This document shows, one piece after another, positions 15,120 through 21,830 of a DNA stretch of 39,552 nucleotides (positions within the stretch are counted from its first letter, which is position 1; every line of letters starts with the position of its first letter). Under the pieces are notes generated by a model. The model did not search any database and was not told where the DNA came from. It saw only the letters and a list, made by a program, of their open reading frames with translations. A program made the translations under genes and the position numbers. This DNA is from JBBSQE01 sp038258095 (GTDB lineage Bacteria > Actinomycetota > Thermoleophilia > Solirubrobacterales > 70-9), in contig JBBSQE010000006.1 in assembly GCA_038258095.1 (NCBI GenBank), positions 1-39,552 of the forward strand, read 5' to 3'.

Positions 15120-16709
15120 GTGACGGAGAGCTTCGACTACGTGATCGCCGGCGGCGGCTCGGCCGGCTGCGCGGTCGCCGCACGGCTCAGCGAGGACCCG
15201 GAGGCCCGTGTCCTCCTCCTCGAGGCCGGCTCCAGGGACCGCCATCCCAACATCAAGATCCCGGCGGCCTTCGCGAAGCAGTTCCGCACCAAGCTCGACT
15301 GGGACTACTCGACGGGACCCGAGCCGGGTCTCGGCGACCGCGAGCTCTACGTTCCGCGCGGGCGAAGCCTCGGGGGCTCCAGCTCGATGAACGCGATGAT
15401 GTATATCCGCGGCCGGCCGACCGACTACGACGGCTGGCAGGAGGCCGGCGCGGAGGGCTGGGGCTACTCCGATGTCCTCCCCTACTTCCGCCGCGGCGAG
15501 TCGAACGAGCGGGGCGAGTCCGAGTTCCACGGCGGCTCGGGGCCGATGAACATCGCCGACCAGGTCGATCCGCGCCCGCTCACCAAGCGCTTCCTCGAAG
15601 CCGCCGAGACGGCGGGCATCCCCGCCAACCCGGACCTCAACGCTCCCGAGCAGGACGGGGTCGGCCAGACGCAGGTCATGCAGAAGGGCGGACGGCGCTG
15701 GAGCGCGGCCGATTCCTACCTGCGCCCGGCGATGAAGCGGCCGAACCTCACCGTCAGGACGGGCGTCGAGGTCCGCGGCATCGAGATCGACGGGACACGC
15801 GCCACCGGCCTGCAGATGCGGGACCGCCGCGGGCGGGACGCGACCGCCGTGGCGACTCGCGAGGTGATCCTCTGCGCCGGCGCCATCGGCAGCCCACAGC
15901 TCCTGATGCTCTCCGGCATCGGCCCCGAGGCGCACCTCGCCGAGCACGGGATCCCGGTCGCCATGGACCTGCCCGGCGTCGGCCGGAACCTCCAGGACCA
16001 CCCGTTCGCGATGCTCTGTTACGACTCGACGGTCAACGAGGACCTCGCCGACGCCGAGAAGCCGAAGGCCCTCGCCCAGTACCTGCTGAAGCGCTCCGGG
16101 CCGCTCACCTCGAACGTCGGAGAGGGCGTTGCCTTCATCCGCACCAGCCAGGGACTGCCGGCGCCCGACATCGAGGTGATCTTTGGTCCCGCCTACTACC
16201 ACGACCACGGCTTCGACACGCACGACGGCAACGCGTTCTCGCTCGGTGTGGTCCTGCTCCAGCCCAGGGCTCGCGGCGCCCTGACTCTCCGCTCCGCCGA
16301 TCCGGCCCACAAGCCGCGCCTGCTCGGGAACCACCTCACCGACCCGGAGGACATGGCGGCGATGGTCGCCGGGTTCCGTCGCATGCGTGAGATCGCCGGC
16401 ACGGAGCCACTCGCCTCGGTCCGCGGCCGGGAGCTTCACCCCGGGGAGGAGTTCGAGTCCGACGCCGAGATCGAGGACTTCCTCCGCCGCGAGACCGAGC
16501 TCCTCTACCACCCGTGCGGGACCTGCCGGATGGGTTCCGGCGACGAGGCCGTGGTCGATCCCGAGCTGCGCGTACGCGGTGTCGAGGCGCTCCGCGTGGT
16601 CGACGCCTCCGTCATCCCGACGATCCCCGGCGGACACACCTACGCCGCGACGATGATGATCGCCGAGCGCGCCGCAGACCTGATCGGCGAGTCGGCAGCC
16701 GTTCGTTGA
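15120..16709 (+). CDS. GMC-family FAD oxidoreductase (choline dehydrogenase-like)
   Basis: 529 aa from GTG 15120, supported by the leaderless -10. FAD-binding GGGSAGCAVAARLSED opens the protein. The GMC signatures follow: VPRGRSLGGSSSMNAMMYIRG (signature 1) and REVILCAGAIGSPQLLMLSGIGP (signature 2). The C-terminal catalytic block has YHPCGTCRMG and VVDASVIPTIPGGHTYAATMMIAERAAD. Members oxidise primary alcohols, and choline or aliphatic alcohols are plausible substrates, but specificity cannot be read. The stop TGA overlaps the TTG start of the following alpha/beta hydrolase (TTGA), so the two are translationally coupled. It is divergent from the FMN dehydrogenase-like gene. Confidence 0.93.
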   Translation: MTESFDYVIAGGGSAGCAVAARLSEDPEARVLLLEAGSRDRHPNIKIPAAFAKQFRTKLDWDYSTGPEPGLGDRELYVPRGRSLGGSSSMNAMMYIRGRPTDYDGWQEAGAEGWGYSDVLPYFRRGESNERGESEFHGGSGPMNIADQVDPRPLTKRFLEAAETAGIPANPDLNAPEQDGVGQTQVMQKGGRRWSAADSYLRPAMKRPNLTVRTGVEVRGIEIDGTRATGLQMRDRRGRDATAVATREVILCAGAIGSPQLLMLSGIGPEAHLAEHGIPVAMDLPGVGRNLQDHPFAMLCYDSTVNEDLADAEKPKALAQYLLKRSGPLTSNVGEGVAFIRTSQGLPAPDIEVIFGPAYYHDHGFDTHDGNAFSLGVVLLQPRARGALTLRSADPAHKPRLLGNHLTDPEDMAAMVAGFRRMREIAGTEPLASVRGRELHPGEEFESDAEIEDFLRRETELLYHPCGTCRMGSGDEAVVDPELRVRGVEALRVVDASVIPTIPGGHTYAATMMIAERAADLIGESAAVR

Positions 16710-17494
16710 GCGCCGGCGACGTCCTCGACGCCCGGGAGCTCGGCTCCGGCGCGCCGCTCGTTCTCATCAACGGCTACGCGGGGGCGGCGGAGGATTGGGA
16801 CCCCGCGTTCCTCGACGCGCTCGCCTCCACGTCCTCGGTGTTGTGCCCTGACCACCGTGGGATGGGCGATTCCCCGGCGATCGAGGGCGAGCTGAGCGCC
16901 CTCACAATGGCCCGGGACATCCTCGCGCTGATGGACGACCGAGGGATCGAGCGGGCTGCTGTCGCCGGCTGGTCGATGGGTGGCTTTGTCGCGCAGGAGC
17001 TCGCGGCCACGGCGCCCGAACGCGTCACGCACCTCGTGCTTCTCGCGACGAGCCGTGGGGGACGAGACGCGCTGCTCGCCGACCGGGAGACGTTCGCCAG
17101 ACTGGTCGACCACAGCGGCACGCCGCGGGAGCAGGCGACCCGACTGCTGGCCTTGCTGTTCCCGCCGGATACCGCGGCCAAGGTGGACGCCGAGTTCGGC
17201 GAGCTCGTCGCAGCGGCCCGCGCCCGGCTCTCGGAGGACACCCTGAACGCCCAGGAGGAGGTGATGGCCGACTGGTACCGCGAGCCCGCCGAGGCGAGGC
17301 TCGGCCGCATCGTCGCGCCGGCGCTCGCCGCCGCCGGCACGGAGGACATCGTCATCCCCCCGGGGAATTCGGTGCTGCTCAGCGAGAGGCTGGCGGGCTC
17401 GTGGCTGGCCCGCTTCAAGGGCACCGGTCACGCTTTCATGGCGCAGGAGCCTCAGCGGCTGGCGGCGCTGATCAACGCCTTCGTCGGGCGTTAG
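16706..17494 (+). CDS. Alpha/beta hydrolase
   Basis: 262 aa. The start is TTG 16706, overlapping the upstream TGA by four bases (TTGA); the frame is open further upstream but only inside the GMC gene. The fold is a classical alpha/beta hydrolase: PLVLINGYAG (oxyanion hole region), DHRGMGDSP, nucleophile elbow AGWSMGG, a late Asp in AAAGTEDIVIPP, and the catalytic His in GTGHAFMAQEP. The triad is complete. The substrate is unknown; close relatives include haloperoxidase-like esterases and enol-lactone hydrolases. Coupling to the GMC dehydrogenase suggests it acts on the product of that enzyme or a related ester. Confidence 0.88.
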   Translation: MSAGDVLDARELGSGAPLVLINGYAGAAEDWDPAFLDALASTSSVLCPDHRGMGDSPAIEGELSALTMARDILALMDDRGIERAAVAGWSMGGFVAQELAATAPERVTHLVLLATSRGGRDALLADRETFARLVDHSGTPREQATRLLALLFPPDTAAKVDAEFGELVAAARARLSEDTLNAQEEVMADWYREPAEARLGRIVAPALAAAGTEDIVIPPGNSVLLSERLAGSWLARFKGTGHAFMAQEPQRLAALINAFVGR

Positions 17495-17511
17495 CCGGCA
17501 CGGCACGCACC

Positions 17512-17534
17512 GCGGCCAACCACGATCTGGCCGC
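17512..17534. terminator. Bidirectional hairpin between convergent genes
   Basis: GCGGCCA (17512-17518) and TGGCCGC (17528-17534) form a perfect 7-bp stem with a 9-nt loop. Confidence 0.5.
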
Positions 17535-17541
17535 TCCGGCG

Positions 17542-18069
17542 CTACTCGCAGAACGACGGCGACGGCACGTCGATCGAGGCGACGCGGCGGGTGTGGGCGT
17601 CGAACACCAGGGCGAGCCTCGTGTGCCTCGCCCCGCCGACGAAAAGAAAGCCCGCCGAGAAGGGATCGAAGGTGCCGGGGGCGTGGAACTCGGCCTTCGG
17701 ATAGGCGGCGCGGGACCTGGCGATCGAGCTCCCGATCCGGATGCCGGTCTTGGTGCGGGCACCGTTCGTGATCTGGATCGAGGTCAGCCTGTTTCCACCT
17801 CCGCCGAAGATGGCGAAGCCGAAGGCACCCGCTCCGCGTAGCCGGGCCACGCGCTGTCCCGGGTCGAGCTCACAGCCCGGGCGGAGCCGTTTCAGCAGGT
17901 GACGCTTATGGAGGCTTCGGAGCGACGCCCCGAGCTTGTATGGGCCGACTCCCTGCGGCGTCGCGATGAGCAGCCTCGGCCTCGCGGCTGACGCCCCGGC
18001 GCTGCCGGCGAGGAGTGCAGCGCTGACGCAGACCGTGAGGACGATCAGGGAGATCGAGATCCTCTTCAT
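17542..18069 (-). CDS. Secreted protein of unknown function
   Basis: 175 aa. A clear signal peptide (MKRISISLIVLTVCVSAALL, cleavage near AGASAA) is followed by a compact domain with the repeated pattern VGPYKLGASLRSLHKRHLL and TGIRIGSSIARSRAAYP. That pattern looks like two related half-units in which a G-x-x-hydrophobic-G-S start leads into a helix. It recurs in actinobacterial secreted proteins, but I cannot name the family. The cysteines in RPGCEL and at SFCE (near the C-terminus) may pair. The ATG has an SD (GAGAGGA). It lies 35 nt downstream of the SnoaL-like gene on the same strand and may be co-transcribed. Confidence 0.7.
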   Translation of the reverse strand: MKRISISLIVLTVCVSAALLAGSAGASAARPRLLIATPQGVGPYKLGASLRSLHKRHLLKRLRPGCELDPGQRVARLRGAGAFGFAIFGGGGNRLTSIQITNGARTKTGIRIGSSIARSRAAYPKAEFHAPGTFDPFSAGFLFVGGARHTRLALVFDAHTRRVASIDVPSPSFCE

Positions 18070-18104
18070 GCGCGGATCCTCTCACGCTCCGCGGCCCGTG
18101 TCCA

Positions 18105-18512
18105 TCAGCCGCCGTTCGATGTCTGCAACTGCCCCATCAGACCGAGCAGGTCGACCTCGTCCCAGGCGGCGGCGATCTCCTCGCCGCGGACCCGCAGCAC
18201 GGCCGTCGAGGTGAACACAACCGCCTTTCCGGTGGCCGGGACACCGGCGAACGGGCCGTCGTGGGTACCGGTCCAGCGCTGATGGGCGGCGACCAGGTCA
18301 CCCTCGCAAAAGAGCATCAGGATTTCGTTGTGGAGGTCGGAGAACCCTCCGAGGAATGCCTCGACGGCTTCTCGCTGGCCGGCGCGCCCGCGCAGTTCGT
18401 CGTCGTGGGTGAAGTCCTCGGCGAGCAGCCGGTCACACGCGGAGAGGTCGCGCTTGTTGATCGCCTCGGCGTAGAAGCGTCTCACCAGCTCCTTGTTGGA
18501 CTCGGCGTTCAT
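18105..18512 (-). CDS. SnoaL-like/NTF2-fold protein (ester cyclase type)
   Basis: 135 aa with the SnoaL pattern: NKELVRRFYAEAINKRDLSACDRLLAEDFTHDD, then FSDLHNEILMLFCEGDLVAAHQRWTGTHDG, then FAGVPATGKAVVFTSTAVLRVRGEEIAAAWDEVDLLGLMGQL. SnoaL-like proteins adopt a cone-shaped alpha+beta fold and include polyketide cyclases, isomerases and many uncharacterised members. There is no biosynthetic cluster around it, so no substrate can be assigned. The -10 is probably TAAGCT (complement of 18521-18526), 8 nt before the ATG, and lies at the outer edge of the palindromic repeat 18526-18693, so the repeat may supply part of its promoter. Confidence 0.88.
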   Translation of the reverse strand: MNAESNKELVRRFYAEAINKRDLSACDRLLAEDFTHDDELRGRAGQREAVEAFLGGFSDLHNEILMLFCEGDLVAAHQRWTGTHDGPFAGVPATGKAVVFTSTAVLRVRGEEIAAAWDEVDLLGLMGQLQTSNGG

Positions 18513-18525
18513 CGCCCGGGAGCTT

Positions 18526-18693
18526 AGGACCTATCTCGGTAGGCGATCGCACGCCCGGATGAACGCCGTGACGCTTCACGGATCCACCACCGACCCGGCT
18601 CCCACATGGCTCTGCCATGCGGGAGCCGTCCCGGCGGCGTCCCGCTCGGTCATGGCGTCCCCCGGGGCGCACGCCCCTAACGAGATAGGTCCT
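18526..18693. repeat. Palindromic dispersed repeat, long form (168 nt)
   Basis: The outer arms AGGACCTATCTCG (18526-18538) and CGAGATAGGTCCT (18681-18693) are perfect 13-bp inverted repeats. Inside is a direct repeat CGCACGCCC at 18548-18556 and 18668-18676, 120 nt apart. The centre holds a 14-bp stem (18597-18610 with 18614-18627, one mismatch, 3-nt loop). The mismatch is A-C in plus-strand RNA but G-U in minus-strand RNA. A short form lacking exactly 120 nt lies at 34548-34595 in the opposite orientation; over 35 nt (18523-18557 against 34564-34598) they differ at 3 positions. No credible protein is encoded. It is best read as a MITE/REP-like element or a structured RNA. Confidence 0.7.
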
Positions 18694-18752
18694 TATGCGT
18701 CATTTAGAAAGCCGGGTAGATTCGGGTTTCCGACGAACTTCCGGAAGGCGAG

Positions 18753-18950
18753 ATGGCTGAAGACGAGAATCCACTTGAAGTGATCCGGCGCAAGGGCGGG
18801 TCGATGACGTGCCCGGTATGCGAGGACAGGCACTGGGTCAACAGCGGCGTGGTCGAGCTGACCCAGGAGCCGAAGACCGACGTGCTGCTGATGTCGTGCG
18901 GCAACTGCGGCTTCGTCCGCATGCACGACATGGACATGCTCAAGGACTGA
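18753..18950 (+). CDS. Small zinc-ribbon protein
   Basis: 65 aa. Two CxxC knuckles, CPVCEDRHW and CGNCGFVRMHD, separated by about 25 residues make a four-cysteine zinc ribbon with little else in the protein. The ATG has an SD (GGAAGG), and a -10 (TAGATT, 18717-18722) lies 30 nt upstream, so this gene has an ordinary short leader. Such proteins can bind nucleic acids or act as small metal-binding adaptors; no specific function is assignable. It is followed after 128 nt by the flavodoxin-like gene. Confidence 0.75.
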   Translation: MAEDENPLEVIRRKGGSMTCPVCEDRHWVNSGVVELTQEPKTDVLLMSCGNCGFVRMHDMDMLKD

Positions 18951-19078
18951 GTCAGGGAGCCTCCACATCCTCCGTTGGGGTCGCTACGGATGCCGGCGCG
19001 AGGCACGGCAGCCAGTATTTCGGCATGGACCGCTACGGCAGCGATCGGCGACCCCGTGGTCCTGCGGAGGCTCGGCCG

Positions 19079-19597
19079 ATGCGGGTGGAGATCGCCGTCG
19101 CGAGCAAGCACGGCAGCACTCGTGAGATCGCCGATGCGATCGGTTCGGTGCTGGCGGATGGGGGACATGATGTGCGCGTCCTTGACGCCGAGGATGTGCA
19201 GGACTTCACTCAGGCGGAGGCAGTCATCATCGGCAGTGCGGTCTATGCGCGCTGGATGAAGCCTGCGAGGCACCTCCTGAAGCGGCACGCTGCGGACCTG
19301 GCGAAGGTGCCGCTCTGGCTCTTCTCCAGCGGTCCGCTGGGGGACCCGCTCAAGCCCGCCGAACCGATCCCCGAGGAGCTCGAGGAGGCTGCGGCCGACC
19401 TCGGCGCGCACGGTTGCGTCGTCTTCGCCGGCAAGCTCGATCTGGCCGCGCTCAGCGCACGGGACCGACTCGTGGCACGAGCGCTGCGGGCCGAGGACGG
19501 CGACTTCCGCAACTGGGAGGACATTCGGAAGTGGGCACAGTCGATCGACGTCACCCTCAAGCTGATCAGCCGCACGGCGACGGCGACGGGCCGGTAG
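19079..19597 (+). CDS. Flavodoxin-domain protein, HemG-like
   Basis: 172 aa from ATG 19079, which has a GCGGAGG SD; longer frames upstream lack one. The FMN phosphate loop is visible as VASKHGSTREIADAIG, followed by AVIIGSAVYARWMKP and PLWLFSSGPLGDP, which match the flavodoxin-like protoporphyrinogen oxidase (HemG) group. The tail (RNWEDIRKWAQSI) is also typical of that group. Actinobacterial members often function as general flavodoxins or menaquinone-linked redox proteins rather than in haem synthesis. It lies 17 nt before the P-type ATPase gene on the same strand, which suggests an operon. Confidence 0.85.
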   Translation: MRVEIAVASKHGSTREIADAIGSVLADGGHDVRVLDAEDVQDFTQAEAVIIGSAVYARWMKPARHLLKRHAADLAKVPLWLFSSGPLGDPLKPAEPIPEELEEAAADLGAHGCVVFAGKLDLAALSARDRLVARALRAEDGDFRNWEDIRKWAQSIDVTLKLISRTATATGR

Positions 19598-19614
19598 ATC
19601 GCAGTCACCGCCGC

Positions 19615-21522
19615 GTGCTCGACGTGACGAGCCGAAAGGCGGCGCAAGCAGGCCGGGCTCCGATCAGCCGTTTGGGCGGCCCGCTACCCCTCGTGGTGCT
19701 GACGTCGGTCGCGCTGATCGCCGGAGGCGGGCTGGTTCTGGCCGGCGAGGGCGCCGCGGGGGAGGCGGTATGGGCCGCCGCGATAGTCGTCTCACTGGTG
19801 CCCCTGACGATCGATGTCCTACGCAGCCTGTTGCGCAGGGACCCCGGCGTGGATGCGATCGCCCTGCTCGCAATGGCGGGAGCGCTGGCGATGGGCCAGT
19901 ATCTGGCCGGCGCCGTCGTCGGACTGATGCTCTCCGGCGGCAACGCACTCGAGAGCTACTCGTCGCGAAGGGCCAAGCGCGAGCTGCGCTCCCTGCTGGA
20001 GCGCGCGCCGCAGGTCGCCCACCGCTACGAGGACGGCGCTCTCGTCGAGATCGACGCCGAGGCGATCGCGACCGGCGACCGGTTGCTGGTTCGCGGCGGC
20101 GAGGTCGTGCCTGCAGACGGCGTCCTGGCCGGTGGCGTGACCAGTATCGATGAATCGGCGATCACCGGCGAGTCGCTCCCGGTCTCGGTCGCCGCCGGGT
20201 CGGAGCTGCGCAGCGGCACCCTGAATCTCGGCGACTCCATCGACATGGTCGCCGCCCGCCCGGCCGCTGACAGCACATATGCCGGGATCGTTCGCCTGGT
20301 GCGCAACGCCGAGCGTGAGCGGGCGCCGTTCGTGCGGCTTGCCGACCGCTACGCGATCATCTTCCTGCCAGTGACCCTGATCGTCGCCGCGCTCGCCTGG
20401 ATCCTCTCCGGCGACCAGGTCAGAGCGCTGGCGGTGTTGGTGGTCGCAACGCCGTGCCCGCTGATCCTCGCCACCCCGATCGCGATCATCTCCGGCGTGT
20501 CGCGTGCGGCCAGGCGGGGAATCGTGGTTAAGGGAGGCGGCGCGATCGAGGCTCTCGGCGACGCCCGGACGGTCCTGTTTGACAAGACCGGGACCCTCAC
20601 GACCGGCGAGCCGCGGATCAGCCGCCTGAGGCCGGTCGGGTCGTTGGAGGCGCAGCGCCTCCTCTTCTACGCGGCTTCGCTCGATCAGGCATCCACGCAT
20701 GTCCTCGCCGAGGCGCTGGTCGTCGCAGCTCGTTCGACGGGGCTTGACCTCCAGCCACCTTCGAAAACCGAGGAGGATCCCGGCCAGGGGATCGAGGGCT
20801 CGGTCGCCGGCCGCCGCGTGGCTCTCGGCCGGCCGGCCTGGTTGCGGGCGAGGGGGATCCTCGGCGTCGGTGGTCTCGATTCGGCGAACGCTGAGGCCTC
20901 TTCGGCGAACGCTGAGGTCTCTTCGCCGACGGCCACCATCGCGGTGGCGATCGACGGGACGGCGGCGGGGATCATCGAGATGGCGGATACCCTTCGCGAG
21001 GACGCGGAAGAGATGATCGAGGCGGTCCGTAGGACGGGGGTCGAGCGGCTGCTGCTCGTCACCGGCGACGACCGCCTGATCGCGGATCGGATCGCCGCCG
21101 CGGCGGGGCTCAGCGAGGTCTTCGCGGAATGCAGCCCGGAGGACAAGCTCGACGTCGTCCGCTCCGAGCTCGATCGGAAGACGGGGACCGTGGTGATGGT
21201 CGGCGACGGTGTCAACGACGCCCCGGCGCTGGCGATGGCCGATGTCGGAATCGCGATGGGTGCGCGGGGGGCGTCGGCGGCGAGCGAGTCAGCCGACGCT
21301 GTGCTGACCGTCGACCGGATCGACCGGGTGGCGGATGCGATCCGGATCGGGCGCCGCTCGCTCACCGTGGCTCGCCAGGGGATCGTCGCCGGAATGAGCT
21401 TGAGCGGACTCGCGATGGGATTCGCCGCGTTCGGCTATCTGGCGCCGGTTGCCGGAGCCCTCCTCCAGGAGGGGATCGATGTTGCTGTCATCTTCAACGC
21501 TCTCCGCGTCCTGCGCGATTGA
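19615..21522 (+). CDS. P1B-like heavy-metal P-type ATPase without a metal-binding N-terminal domain
   Basis: 635 aa from GTG 19615 (GTG 19624 is an alternative). It starts directly with membrane helices and has no N-terminal HMA domain. Landmarks are the actuator SAITGESLPV, phosphorylation motif DKTGTLT, and hinge GDGVNDAPALA; about eight hydrophobic segments are consistent with P1B topology. The intramembrane metal site, usually CPC, reads ATPCPLILATP, so the flanking cysteine pair is not canonical and metal specificity is uncertain. The nucleotide domain is short and contains a 2 x 21-bp in-frame repeat (20881-20922) coding SANAEAS/SANAEVS, probably a recent slippage event. Mycobacterial dormancy regulons also include a P-type ATPase (ctpF), though of another subtype. 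Confidence 0.9.
   Translation: MLDVTSRKAAQAGRAPISRLGGPLPLVVLTSVALIAGGGLVLAGEGAAGEAVWAAAIVVSLVPLTIDVLRSLLRRDPGVDAIALLAMAGALAMGQYLAGAVVGLMLSGGNALESYSSRRAKRELRSLLERAPQVAHRYEDGALVEIDAEAIATGDRLLVRGGEVVPADGVLAGGVTSIDESAITGESLPVSVAAGSELRSGTLNLGDSIDMVAARPAADSTYAGIVRLVRNAERERAPFVRLADRYAIIFLPVTLIVAALAWILSGDQVRALAVLVVATPCPLILATPIAIISGVSRAARRGIVVKGGGAIEALGDARTVLFDKTGTLTTGEPRISRLRPVGSLEAQRLLFYAASLDQASTHVLAEALVVAARSTGLDLQPPSKTEEDPGQGIEGSVAGRRVALGRPAWLRARGILGVGGLDSANAEASSANAEVSSPTATIAVAIDGTAAGIIEMADTLREDAEEMIEAVRRTGVERLLLVTGDDRLIADRIAAAAGLSEVFAECSPEDKLDVVRSELDRKTGTVVMVGDGVNDAPALAMADVGIAMGARGASAASESADAVLTVDRIDRVADAIRIGRRSLTVARQGIVAGMSLSGLAMGFAAFGYLAPVAGALLQEGIDVAVIFNALRVLRD
20881..20922 (+). repeat. 21-bp in-frame tandem duplication inside the P-type ATPase gene
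   Basis: Two units, 20881-20901 and 20902-20922, differ at a single base (GGCCTCT against GGTCTCT). A third, diverged start (TCGCCGACG) follows. They encode two SANAExS heptads. Confidence 0.8.
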
Positions 21523-21590
21523 GCCCGGGGTCCGGCGACCGCCCGAGGCCCGCGGGCCGGATGGATGGTCCGCGACTGGGCGGGGGGTTC

Positions 21591-21647
21591 TCCGCAGACG
21601 ATCGGCGGAGGAGTACGGATGGCCACACAGAGCATCGTTCATAACTT
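21591..21647 (+). promoter_or_regulatory. 34-bp conserved box plus -10 (TAACTT), copy A
   Basis: A 34-bp block (21591-21624) starts TCCGCAGAC and ends GTACGGATGGCC. It is followed by 17 nt and then TAACTT (21642-21647); ATG 21654 comes 6 nt later, the leaderless spacing. The first 19 bases form an imperfect palindrome (TCCGCnGA against TCnGCGGA). Copy B at 37772-37828 has the same block with two mismatches in 34, the same 17-nt spacer length with unrelated spacer sequence, and the same TAACTT. Conservation of the two ends but not the spacer argues for an activator- or sigma-dependent promoter. Confidence 0.6.
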
Positions 21648-21653
21648 GACCGG

Positions 21654-21785
21654 ATGACCACCACACTCAAGGTCACCTTGATCATCCTGTTCGTCGTCGT
21701 CGTCCTCCCGTTGCTGTTCTGGACGATTCAGGGGCTGATTCGCCTGCTGCGGGGTCGCACTCCTCGCGGCACCCGTAAGGGTTGA
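21654..21785 (+). CDS. 43-aa single-span membrane peptide
   Basis: The ORF begins MTTTLKVTLIILFVVVVLPL, continues with a few more hydrophobic residues and a Trp, and ends in a basic tail (LIRLLRGRTPRGTRKG). One transmembrane helix of about 20 residues with a positively charged C-terminal end suggests N-out/C-in topology. It starts exactly where a leaderless transcript from the TAACTT promoter would begin, which is the main reason to believe it is expressed. The function is unknown; such peptides can modulate membrane transporters, and an MMPL transporter gene is convergent 45 nt away. Confidence 0.6.
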   Translation: MTTTLKVTLIILFVVVVLPLLFWTIQGLIRLLRGRTPRGTRKG

Positions 21786-21830
21786 CAAGAACTCAGCGGC
21801 GAAGGTTCTCAGGATGGCCGCGACACGCGG

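Noticed and set aside
18576..18653. A 25-aa ORF on the minus strand inside the long palindromic repeat (starts MTERDAAGTAP)
   Set aside because: The hairpin stem imposes the codons, the short form of the repeat lacks it, and there is only a weak SD-like sequence (GGGGGA).
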